A DNA stretch of 64,000 nucleotides from contig NZ_JBMOUD010000004.1 in the NCBI RefSeq assembly GCF_049319665.1, positions 124,001-188,000 of the forward strand. The letters are read 5' to 3'. The notes below the pieces were generated by a model. It saw only the letters and a program-made list of their open reading frames with translations, ran no database searches and was not told the origin of the DNA. The number at the start of each line of letters is the position of its first letter. Positions within the stretch are counted from its first letter, which is position 1. The position numbers were made by a program, and so were the translations under genes. Shown here in pieces: positions 17,804 to 25,520 of the stretch. The stretch comes from JBMOUD01 sp049319665. Its GTDB lineage: Bacteria; Pseudomonadota; Gammaproteobacteria; Enterobacterales; Enterobacteriaceae.

Positions 17804-18289
17804 CTACTCAAGCGCCTGCTGCAAACTGGCGACTTGGCTGCGCAAGTCTTCCAATTCCATCTGCTTTTCCATCACCGATTTCGACGGTGTGTTCTGCTGT
17901 TTCAGGCTAGTTTCCAGCTCAGCAATCTGCTTTTGATACTTCGCTTGTCCGGCGCTTTTCTTCTTCAGTTGCGCCAACAAATTGCTCATTGACTTATTCA
18001 ACGCGTTGTATGTCGCCTGTTTACTAGCAACATCACCATGTACCTGGTTTTTTTCCTGCTCAATAGCGGCATACACCGCTTTGAACTCGGTATTAAGCGC
18101 CTGTTCATTACTCAACGTCTGCTGTTTACTTTCGACACGCTTATCATAGGTGCCCGAGTAGTTGCAGTTGAACTTGGTAATAATGCTGACATCACCTGTA
18201 GTCGGATCACAATCTGCGGCATTAGTAGCACAACCACTCAATACAACGATACTGGCTAATAACGGTAAATATCTTAGTTGCATGTCCAA
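17804..18289 (-). CDS. Coiled-coil lipoprotein
   Basis: The 161-residue protein has a lipoprotein signal peptide with lipobox LSGC (Cys about 20), so it should be lipid-anchored in the envelope. Residues 55-160 are heptad-rich and charged (KQQTLSNEQ..., LEDLRSQVASLQQALE), a long coiled coil. It is the last gene of the srf cluster, five bases after the other lipoprotein. The two resemble each other in layout (lipobox, small globular part, C-terminal coiled coil). Function is unknown; a structural spacer or partner of the envelope complex is inferred. Confidence 0.75.
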   Translation of the reverse strand: MDMQLRYLPLLASIVVLSGCATNAADCDPTTGDVSIITKFNCNYSGTYDKRVESKQQTLSNEQALNTEFKAVYAAIEQEKNQVHGDVASKQATYNALNKSMSNLLAQLKKKSAGQAKYQKQIAELETSLKQQNTPSKSVMEKQMELEDLRSQVASLQQALE

Positions 18290-18294
18290 TTTCC

Positions 18295-18996
18295 TTAGCT
18301 CACCTTCAGCGCGGTTCGCTGGGTATACAGACTATCTAAATCTGATTGCAGAGAAGCAATTTGCGTACGCATTTGACCAATATCACTATCCAACTGAGCG
18401 GTTTTATTACCATCACGCTGCTCAGCAGCAGACACATCAACCCACTGTTTTTCACGCGCATTCAAATCAGTCAGTTTTTTACGCAGTGAAGCTATGTTGG
18501 CATCGACGCCGCCCAGTTTTTTACTGGCAGTAGCCTGATCGACTCGCTTAGCGGCGATATCTTGTTGCAGTTGCGTCAACATCCGGCGATCGTCGGCGAT
18601 CACTGCTTTAGCGACAGCAGATGCACGTTGTAGCTTCTGGTTATCGGCCTGCACGTCGGCAATAGATGCATTCAGACGTTGCTCTTTATTCGCATACTTG
18701 CTGCGCTGATTATCCAGATAAGCATTAGCCCCCATACCAACACCACATCCAGCGACAGCCGCTGCCGCCATACATACCGCTTTATTGCTGCTGTTGCTTA
18801 CAGCACAAGCCAACGCTCCGACCGCGGCGCCACCAGCACAGGCCGTCCAGCCAGATTTACTGAAGAAATTATAATCCGCGCTATTTTCTAAGCGTGGATC
18901 GGTTTTATCACCGCTTAGAGAGCCCGTGCTCTGACAGCCGGTAAGTACCAACACCACACTCAAACACAACATCATTAATACTGATTTAATTTTCAT
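18295..18996 (-). CDS. Coiled-coil lipoprotein with glycine-zipper-like segment
   Basis: The 233-residue protein has a lipoprotein signal (lipobox LTGC). A small Gly/Ala/Cys-rich hydrophobic stretch follows (TACAGGAAVGALACAV...GCGVGMGANAY, about residues 50-92), then a long C-terminal coiled coil with repeated LR/LQ/LD heptads. The hydrophobic segment could insert in a membrane. The cysteines (about 53, 63, 75, 84) could form disulfides in the periplasm. It is followed at five bases by the second lipoprotein. The family is unrecognised. Confidence 0.75.
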   Translation of the reverse strand: MKIKSVLMMLCLSVVLVLTGCQSTGSLSGDKTDPRLENSADYNFFSKSGWTACAGGAAVGALACAVSNSSNKAVCMAAAAVAGCGVGMGANAYLDNQRSKYANKEQRLNASIADVQADNQKLQRASAVAKAVIADDRRMLTQLQQDIAAKRVDQATASKKLGGVDANIASLRKKLTDLNAREKQWVDVSAAEQRDGNKTAQLDSDIGQMRTQIASLQSDLDSLYTQRTALKVS

Positions 18997-19047
18997 GACC
19001 CCAACCCCATTTTTATTTCCATTAAAAAAATAATAATTATCAATTAA

Positions 19048-20598
19048 TTACCCGGTTTTCTTACAAGCTTCCAGCCATCCTGCACGCGACACTTTGCCGT
19101 CTTTCCAATAGCCTTGCAGATGCTGCCAGTAGGTCGACAAATAGTTATTCAAATTGGTTTTTTCTCGGGCGGCCATTTGTTGAATCACTACGCTAACCTG
19201 TGGTTTCACCTGTTCAAGGTTATAAGTCGTGCCGTTATCGACCACCGTGTCGGCGTAATAACTGACGATGAAATCGAGCGCTTTTTGATGTTCATTGAGC
19301 TGCTCCTGACGGCGACCACAATTAGCATCCAGTTCACTGCCCGCTTTACAGCTTTTTTCATACAATCCCGCCAAGCGGTCGTAGAACATGCCGTCATCTT
19401 TCAGCTTGGTACACAAGAAAGCACCAAGTTGCAGGGAGGAACGAATCGCCTGATCGCGTTGTTCGTCGCGCAGTTGGCTATTGGCCCGCATCTCTGCCCG
19501 CAGTTTCTCCAACTGCTTCTTCAGGCCCTCATCCTGTACCTGCGAAGAGAGGTTATTCAGGCTGGTCAAGGTGTTATCCCCACCTTGTGCTTTTCCTTTG
19601 GCGTTTTGTGTGCCCAGACCTTTCCACTCTTGTTCAATCTCTTTGATACGATCGCGCGAGGTTAAGGTCGGGCTGACCATCGCCAAACGCATACCGATGG
19701 TTTTATTCTCGTTAGCCCCCGCATTGGTGTAATACGGCTCTTCGGCGCGCAAAGCGCTGCGCAATTCGCCCTGTGGTGTCAGGAAATTCCCGCCACGCAC
19801 CACATAACCGCCCGCCTGGCCGTGCTGACGGTCCAGTTTATTGAGGCGGAAGGGTTCAAAGGTCATTTCCGAGGCGTTGCCCAGCATGTCAAACAGCCCC
19901 AATGGGTTTGGCTTGAGCAGTCCGGCTAATTGCAGCTTGCCATTGGCCGATTGCGCCCCGGCAAACCAAGCATAACTGGTGATGCCTTCCGGCATCGGGA
20001 AGCGCTGATCGCGGAATTCGGCGGGAGAGACGGCCAGGCCCCCGCGTGCGGCAAACTCCCATTCGGCTTCGGTCGGCAGACGCAGGAAGCCTTTAGCGCC
20101 GTCTTCGCTTGGCAGCGCGTCGGCTTTCTCTTTGCGTAGCCACAGGTTGTACTTATCGGCAAAGTTCATTGCATCCACCCAACCAATATTGACCTGCGGC
20201 AAGCGCAGTTTATTACCAGGTGTCGGACATTGACCGCCAATCACTGCCTGATATTGCAGTTCGGTCAGTTCATATTTAGCCATCAGGTAATAACGGCTTT
20301 TTCCGCCTTTGCCTTCGGCAAAGCTGCCGGCAATATGCTCGGGACGGGACTGTTCGATATAGCCCCATTCATCGCCATCCTGCCCCAGCGTGATGCTGTA
20401 ATCGTCCAGCGGCTTACTGAGCGGGATCTCGACTTTGCGAAACACCATCGCGCCATCACAAGGCATCGGCAGAATCACGTCATCCGGCAGAGGTTGCGGG
20501 TTGTAAAACTTTTCATCCCACACGGCATAACTGGACAATGAGGTACAGGCAAATGCCGCACCCATTGCCAAAGAAAATAGCTGAGGTTTAGATATCAC
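19048..20598 (-). CDS. SUMF1/FGE-fold protein of the srf cluster
   Basis: The 516-residue exported protein has a signal peptide (residues 1-25) and a formylglycine-generating-enzyme-like fold from about 85 to 305: RLPQVNIGWVDAMNFADKYN, LRLPTEAEWEFAARGG, LFDMLGNASEMTFEPF, YVVRGGNFLT and IGMRLAMVSP. A C-terminal helical region of about 200 residues follows. The cysteine pair used by true formylglycine enzymes is absent: the corresponding segment reads LRSALRAEEPYYTN. It is therefore more likely a binding or scaffold protein than an oxidase. It overlaps the upstream ABC permease gene by 11 bases, so the two are co-translated. Confidence 0.82.
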   Translation of the reverse strand: MISKPQLFSLAMGAAFACTSLSSYAVWDEKFYNPQPLPDDVILPMPCDGAMVFRKVEIPLSKPLDDYSITLGQDGDEWGYIEQSRPEHIAGSFAEGKGGKSRYYLMAKYELTELQYQAVIGGQCPTPGNKLRLPQVNIGWVDAMNFADKYNLWLRKEKADALPSEDGAKGFLRLPTEAEWEFAARGGLAVSPAEFRDQRFPMPEGITSYAWFAGAQSANGKLQLAGLLKPNPLGLFDMLGNASEMTFEPFRLNKLDRQHGQAGGYVVRGGNFLTPQGELRSALRAEEPYYTNAGANENKTIGMRLAMVSPTLTSRDRIKEIEQEWKGLGTQNAKGKAQGGDNTLTSLNNLSSQVQDEGLKKQLEKLRAEMRANSQLRDEQRDQAIRSSLQLGAFLCTKLKDDGMFYDRLAGLYEKSCKAGSELDANCGRRQEQLNEHQKALDFIVSYYADTVVDNGTTYNLEQVKPQVSVVIQQMAAREKTNLNNYLSTYWQHLQGYWKDGKVSRAGWLEACKKTG

Positions 20599-21832
20599 GA
20601 AGACTCTCCGCAGGTTGGATCTGGACAGCTCTCACTGCGCCAATACCGGCGACCAGTACCGCCACCAACATGGCACTGGCGAAGGCAAGCAGCACATGGA
20701 CAGGCTCAAGATGGCAGACAAAGGTATTGCCGGGCAGGTGTTGTCCCAGTAAATGATTGAAGAGCGAGCTGCCACATAAATAGAGCAGGAAGCCGCAAAG
20801 GAAGGCGATGGTGGTCAGCAGCAAAGCTTGCAGCACGATGTACGATGCGACGGCATTGCCACGAAAACCGAGCAGACGTAACACCGCCATGTCTTTGCGT
20901 TTTCGGTCAATATTGGCGAGGAACGCGCCAATCAGCGACGCAATGCAGCCTAATAACGACACCCAGGCGATCACCGCAAAGATCACCCCCAGCACATAAG
21001 TGATCGAACGGACAGATTCGATCTCGGCTTGTCGAGTCACCGTTTCAACGTGCTGTTGGTTCAGCCAGTCGGCCAACGGTGCAACGGCATCAATATCGCG
21101 TGCGTAGATCCGCGCTTTGGCAAAATGGGTTCGTGCCACGCCAGTCCGGCCGCTATCAATACCAAAAGCGGGTACCTTGATACCGTCGCGAAAGTCTTCC
21201 ATGTCGGTCAGCAGAGCCAAGGTCACGAAGGCCGCAGGGCGAGAAAAACGCGCCTCGTCAACAATCGCGCTGACCGTCATCGTCAGCCGACCACGCTCAT
21301 TTTCACCATCGAGCTTACGCGCCACAAAAAACTGGATGCGATCGCCCACCTTGGCCTCGAGTTTCTTGGCCGCGCTGGCGCTTAATACCAGATGCTGCGC
21401 ATCTTGCGGAACCGGTACGCCAGCCAATAACGGGTCACCTTCCGCTGTCGGTAAAATTTCGGCGTTGGAAACAAATGCCTGGCTGCTATGCACCAGATCG
21501 GCCTGCGTGTTCAAGGCACGTGTCAACGCAATGGAGAAGCCCACTTCTGGGCGGGCAGCCAGTTGATCTAACCAGGACTGTGAATACTCGCCGTTCCCTA
21601 TCATCCGCACTTCCAAATTGCGCGGATCATTAAGTAACTCAGCGCGCAACTGGCCGACAATGCCGCTTTTTAACCCGAACAGCAGTAATAACGGCGCGAT
21701 CACCGCCACCAGCGAAAACACAATACAGAGTGCGACCTTACGGTCATGGATCAGGTCATGTACCGCCAGACTCAGCAGCAACGATCCCCGCTGCCAACGC
21801 CCCGCACGGTTCCTTTCAGGATGTAAAGACAC
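20588..21832 (-). CDS. ABC transporter permease (FtsX/MacB/LolC type)
   Basis: The permease has the standard layout of this type: one N-terminal membrane helix (CIVFSLVAVIAPLLLLFG), a periplasmic domain of about 210 residues, then three C-terminal helices with the FtsX signature (DRKRKDMAVLRLLGFRGNAV). It pairs with the adjacent ATPase. The start is uncertain: GTG 21832 has the best ribosome site (AGGGAG), while ATG 21859 or 21883 in the same frame would lengthen it by 9 or 17 residues. All overlap the ATPase end. Such exporters move lipoproteins or peptides or do mechanical work across the envelope, which suits a cluster with two lipoproteins. Confidence 0.85.
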   Translation of the reverse strand: MSLHPERNRAGRWQRGSLLLSLAVHDLIHDRKVALCIVFSLVAVIAPLLLLFGLKSGIVGQLRAELLNDPRNLEVRMIGNGEYSQSWLDQLAARPEVGFSIALTRALNTQADLVHSSQAFVSNAEILPTAEGDPLLAGVPVPQDAQHLVLSASAAKKLEAKVGDRIQFFVARKLDGENERGRLTMTVSAIVDEARFSRPAAFVTLALLTDMEDFRDGIKVPAFGIDSGRTGVARTHFAKARIYARDIDAVAPLADWLNQQHVETVTRQAEIESVRSITYVLGVIFAVIAWVSLLGCIASLIGAFLANIDRKRKDMAVLRLLGFRGNAVASYIVLQALLLTTIAFLCGFLLYLCGSSLFNHLLGQHLPGNTFVCHLEPVHVLLAFASAMLVAVLVAGIGAVRAVQIQPAESLRDI

Positions 21833-22511
21833 TGCCTCTCCCTGCCTGCGGCTGTCCATGTAAACGTCGAAGAGAAAACGCATCCACTAACTGCCAGTCG
21901 TGACTGACCACCAGCGCACTAATATTGAGCTCGGATACCATCTCCAACATCAGAGAAAACAGCTCCCGTGCGTTATGTGGATCAAGCGCAGCGGTAGGTT
22001 CATCGGCCAGCAGTAGCGGCGGCTGGTGGGCGATAGCGCGGACAAAAGCCACACGCTGGCGCTCACCAATCGACAATTGGCGAGGCATTTTTTTTAATAA
22101 AGGCTGCAGTTGTAGCGTGCGCACCGCTTTATCGACCCACGTCGAAGACAGCGGCATGCCAAGCAAGCGGCGCGGCAGTTGCAGATTTTGCTCAACATTT
22201 AAGTAAGGCAACAGGCCACCGTTTTGCAGCACAAATCCCAGTTCACTGGCGCGCAGGTTCGACAATACGTCTTCCTGACCGGCCAATAGAGGCGCGGCAA
22301 CATCGGTCTGCTGAGATCCTAGCAAGTAACCATCGAGGCTATCGGGCCTAAGGATCAGCCCGATCATTTCCAGCAGCGTGCTTTTGCCACAGCCGCTTGG
22401 CCCGGTGAGTGCCGCGACCTCTCCTGGTTGCAGCATTAATTCCGGCAGACACACCGCATATCCCTGCTGTCCAGTGCCACGCTGGACAGCCATATTTTTA
22501 ATGGTTAACAC
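21816..22511 (-). CDS. ABC transporter ATPase (LolD/MacB type)
   Basis: The 231-residue cytoplasmic ATPase has Walker A ALTGPSGCGKSTLLEMIG, a Q-loop (FVLQNGGLLPYL), signature RQLSIGERQRVAFVRAIAHQ (SIGER in place of LSGGQ), Walker B LLLADEPTAALD and H-loop VVSHD. The start is GTG 22511, directly after the TAA of the upstream vWA gene (22514-22512). It overlaps the permease gene, so they form one exporter. Confidence 0.9.
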   Translation of the reverse strand: MLTIKNMAVQRGTGQQGYAVCLPELMLQPGEVAALTGPSGCGKSTLLEMIGLILRPDSLDGYLLGSQQTDVAAPLLAGQEDVLSNLRASELGFVLQNGGLLPYLNVEQNLQLPRRLLGMPLSSTWVDKAVRTLQLQPLLKKMPRQLSIGERQRVAFVRAIAHQPPLLLADEPTAALDPHNARELFSLMLEMVSELNISALVVSHDWQLVDAFSLRRLHGQPQAGRGSVFTS

Positions 22512-24524
22512 TTAAGGTAAGTTTTCCAGCGGAACCGGATACACGTTATCGCGTGGATCACTGCCCGGTGCGAGCGAGATCCAACGGTCAACATCCTGGT
22601 TATAACGTTGGTAATACTGCAACTTAGTATTCAGGCGGCGGATGAATTTCTCCTGCTCCAAGCCGTCCCAACTTTTCCAAGTATCTTCGTCCAGCCCCAG
22701 CACTTCACTTAAGTAAGGCAGGCCGTCAATATATTCACCCAACAGGCCAAGCTCACCGAGTTTAGTGGCGTTCTTTTGCTTCACTTGATTAGGATCGGTT
22801 CCCATCGTGGCCGCGATAGAACGCAAGCTGGCAAACATATCATCTGGCGAAATCATGCCTTCATTGGCCGCATTGGCGATTTTCTTCACCACTTCACTCA
22901 AATCACTCAGCTCACTTTTGGTCAGCAGTACTTTAACTTCCGTCGTCGGCAGATTCTGCTTCACCAAGTCACGATCACTGATCCAGGCTTTGAACACTGG
23001 CGGGGCTTTGGTGCCCTGCTTGTCGCCCAAATACGCCAGACGCATCGCATGACCGAGTAAGGCCGCGTCTTCCATCATCGGCTTTTCTTCTTTACCGGCG
23101 TATTTTTCATCGGCCCCTAACGCACTGCCGACGGTCGCCTCGCCGCTGTAAGCGGTTTTTATCTGGCCGGTTATCGCGCTCGCCAAACTATCAACCATCG
23201 TCCCAAAGCTTTTGATATCACCAGACTTAATCGGGTAATAAAGCGGCTTATGCAGGAACGGATTGAGCGTCAAATCCTCATACTGCTGCTGCGCCGAGGC
23301 ATGGTTTTTAGCCCCAGAAGGGGTTTTCAGATGCAGGGCATACAGCGCTACACCGCGATAAGCCGCCTCTTGACGCACCTGTGCAGCATCAAAATGCGTT
23401 GATGACAACGCATCGCTACCAGAAAGCGCACCGGCATCGGTAATCAGCACCACATAACGGGCACCAAACTTCGTCCAATCGACTTTATCCAGGGCGGTCA
23501 TAACTCCGGCGTAGGCATCTTCGTCTACGCGGCTGCTGGAAACGGTCGCCTCTTTCAGTTGACTGACTTTTGCCAGGAAATCCTTACCATCTTTCACCGT
23601 ATTAGGGTCGACAAACATTTTGCTGTCGTACTCCAGCCCCGGCACCGCCTTGACGTTAGAGCGATAAGCCACCAAGCCAAATTTCACCTGGCCGAGCAAC
23701 TGCTCTTTTTCAATACGCTGATAAACCTTGGCGATGGCTTCTTTAGTTCGGTCGATATACGGCCCCATCGACAGCGTAGAATCGATGACAAACACCACCG
23801 ACGCTGAGAAGCCTTTCATCATATTTTGTTCATCGGTTTTACCATCAGAACCGTCAGCAGGTGCCGTGGCTGCTCCTGATGCTTGTGGCTTGGCTTTGTT
23901 CTGCTCAGTCACCGATGCCACGTTCAATACCCGAACCTGGAATCCGCTATCGGTAAAGACATCATCAGAATCCAGCACCGGTAACAGATAGAAGTTTTTC
24001 AACTGATCCACCATGTTATCTGGCTCACGCGCCAATATTTCCGGGTTTGGCTGGTTGGCTTTCAACTGTTCCTGCAAGGGTTTAACCAGTGTCTCCGGAT
24101 GCGGGTTATTGAGGATCTTTTCTACTGCGTCTTTATCGCGGAAGAACATCATCGGATCGCGTCCGACCGGGTTGGTGAACGCCAGCGTTAGCTGCATCTT
24201 CCAATCCACGGTACAGTTGGCATTCATCCAGCCAGAAAGCTTACCAAAACTGTCTGGACCAACTTGTAGCCACTCATCAGCACCAACCTTCTCACGCTTA
24301 TAAACATAAAAACGACTGAATGCCGGCTGAGCTTTGCCCTTGGCACCCGCCGTATCAGCTAATTCACAGCCGGGCGTAGTGAGTACTCGTTGGAAGAGCG
24401 TCTGTTTTCCAGCCTGCAACAGCGGTTTTTCTGCCTGTGCCGCGGGGGATTGATCTGCCTGTGCGCCATTGGCTAACACCAGACCGCAGAGCGCACCACT
24501 TACCCAATGGATAAACTTCATCAT
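22512..24524 (-). CDS. Exported von Willebrand factor A domain protein
   Basis: The 670-residue protein has a signal peptide (about 1-23). Residues 30-230 form an N-terminal region without a named family. A vWA domain starts near 240 with the metal-site motif FVIDSTLSMGPYIDRTKEAI and later YVVLITDAGALSGSD. The long helical C-terminal part carries SELSDLSEVVKKIA. The MIDAS is DSTLS, close to the usual DxSxS. vWA domains mediate protein-protein contacts in the periplasm. It stops immediately before the ABC ATPase start and is seven bases from the upstream TPR-like gene, so it is part of one operon. Confidence 0.85.
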   Translation of the reverse strand: MMKFIHWVSGALCGLVLANGAQADQSPAAQAEKPLLQAGKQTLFQRVLTTPGCELADTAGAKGKAQPAFSRFYVYKREKVGADEWLQVGPDSFGKLSGWMNANCTVDWKMQLTLAFTNPVGRDPMMFFRDKDAVEKILNNPHPETLVKPLQEQLKANQPNPEILAREPDNMVDQLKNFYLLPVLDSDDVFTDSGFQVRVLNVASVTEQNKAKPQASGAATAPADGSDGKTDEQNMMKGFSASVVFVIDSTLSMGPYIDRTKEAIAKVYQRIEKEQLLGQVKFGLVAYRSNVKAVPGLEYDSKMFVDPNTVKDGKDFLAKVSQLKEATVSSSRVDEDAYAGVMTALDKVDWTKFGARYVVLITDAGALSGSDALSSTHFDAAQVRQEAAYRGVALYALHLKTPSGAKNHASAQQQYEDLTLNPFLHKPLYYPIKSGDIKSFGTMVDSLASAITGQIKTAYSGEATVGSALGADEKYAGKEEKPMMEDAALLGHAMRLAYLGDKQGTKAPPVFKAWISDRDLVKQNLPTTEVKVLLTKSELSDLSEVVKKIANAANEGMISPDDMFASLRSIAATMGTDPNQVKQKNATKLGELGLLGEYIDGLPYLSEVLGLDEDTWKSWDGLEQEKFIRRLNTKLQYYQRYNQDVDRWISLAPGSDPRDNVYPVPLENLP

Positions 24525-24530
24525 CTGTCC

Positions 24531-25514
24531 CTATTTTTTCAACGCGCCGAGCCGTGCTTGCGCGTCGGCATTGTTCGGATCTTTGGCGATCACCGTTTGA
24601 TACCAGTAAACGGCGGTTTCTGCGTCGGCAGTGAAACATCCTCCGCTAGTTACCGTTTCAGGATCGTATTCATGGGCATAACTTAGGGCGAGCTTGATAT
24701 CGCCGGACTGCGCTTTATAGGCATAAAGGCGCTGCGCGACATCACAACGTTTTTGTTCTTTGGCCTGTTTGATGATCTCTTGAACTTGCGTGTCATTCGG
24801 CTGCGTTTTCAGACAGCTTTTCACGAACTCTAGCTCGCTTGATGAAGTCATCGCTTCAATTGAACAGCCACCAACTGGTGCTGGTGCCGCAGTTGGTACC
24901 TCGGCTGCTGGCGCAGACGCAACGGGGGCAGAAGGTTTAAACCGGAACCAAGCGATAGCCGCAGCAATAAGCAATATCGCGATCAGCAGCCATAACCACA
25001 AAAGAGAGGCCTTTTTCGCAGGTACCACTGGAGGTACCACCGCTGGCTCAGGTTTACCCTCTGGTTGAACAACAACGTCAGGTTCTGGCAACGGTTCTGG
25101 GATATTCACCGGCTCTGGTACTGGCTCAGGTGCAGCGACCACTCGGTTCGGGCTTTCCGTACTGCCGCTTGCCATTGAGCTCATGACATCACTGGCAATC
25201 ACCAAACCACCGCGATCGGTAGTGCTACCATCAGACAAGGTTAAGCGATAGGCCATCTGACGATCGGCCAACAAAGGATCGACCATCTCCGGGCCAAGGC
25301 GCGTCCAAAACGTTTCCCCATTGAGCTGAAAATCAGCCAGTCGGTGCTGAATTTCACTGCCGCTCCACTGACCATCCTGCGCTAAAAAACGTTGGTCCTG
25401 ATTACGCTGTATAGACAGCGTGGTGCCAGAGGTTTCACCATTCCAGTTACGGATTATCAATTGGGCATAGCCTGGTCTGGCCAAGGTCTCTGCCCTAAGT
25501 TCTAGCTTTAACAC
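24531..25514 (-). CDS. FHA-like/TPR membrane protein of the srf cluster
   Basis: The 327-residue protein starts at GTG 25514. It has a beta-rich N-terminal part of about 130 residues (TLSIQRNQDQRFLAQDGQW...YRLTLSDGSTTDRGGL) and a Pro/Glu-rich linker (PEPVPEPVNIPEPLPEPD). One membrane helix lies near 168-190 (ASLLWLWLLIAILLIAAAIA), and a C-terminal tetratricopeptide/Sel1-like segment carries AVYWYQTVIAKDPNNADAQA. It probably spans the inner membrane with the repeats in the periplasm. It sits between the SrfC-like GTPase and the vWA gene with gaps of 6 bases on both sides. Confidence 0.75.
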   Translation of the reverse strand: MLKLELRAETLARPGYAQLIIRNWNGETSGTTLSIQRNQDQRFLAQDGQWSGSEIQHRLADFQLNGETFWTRLGPEMVDPLLADRQMAYRLTLSDGSTTDRGGLVIASDVMSSMASGSTESPNRVVAAPEPVPEPVNIPEPLPEPDVVVQPEGKPEPAVVPPVVPAKKASLLWLWLLIAILLIAAAIAWFRFKPSAPVASAPAAEVPTAAPAPVGGCSIEAMTSSSELEFVKSCLKTQPNDTQVQEIIKQAKEQKRCDVAQRLYAYKAQSGDIKLALSYAHEYDPETVTSGGCFTADAETAVYWYQTVIAKDPNNADAQARLGALKK

Positions 25515-25520
25515 AACGAG

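Noticed and set aside
21832..21883. Extended N-terminus of the ABC permease from ATG 21883 or 21859
   Set aside because: Would overlap the ATPase gene more strongly and has a poorer ribosome site than GTG 21832; kept only as an alternative.
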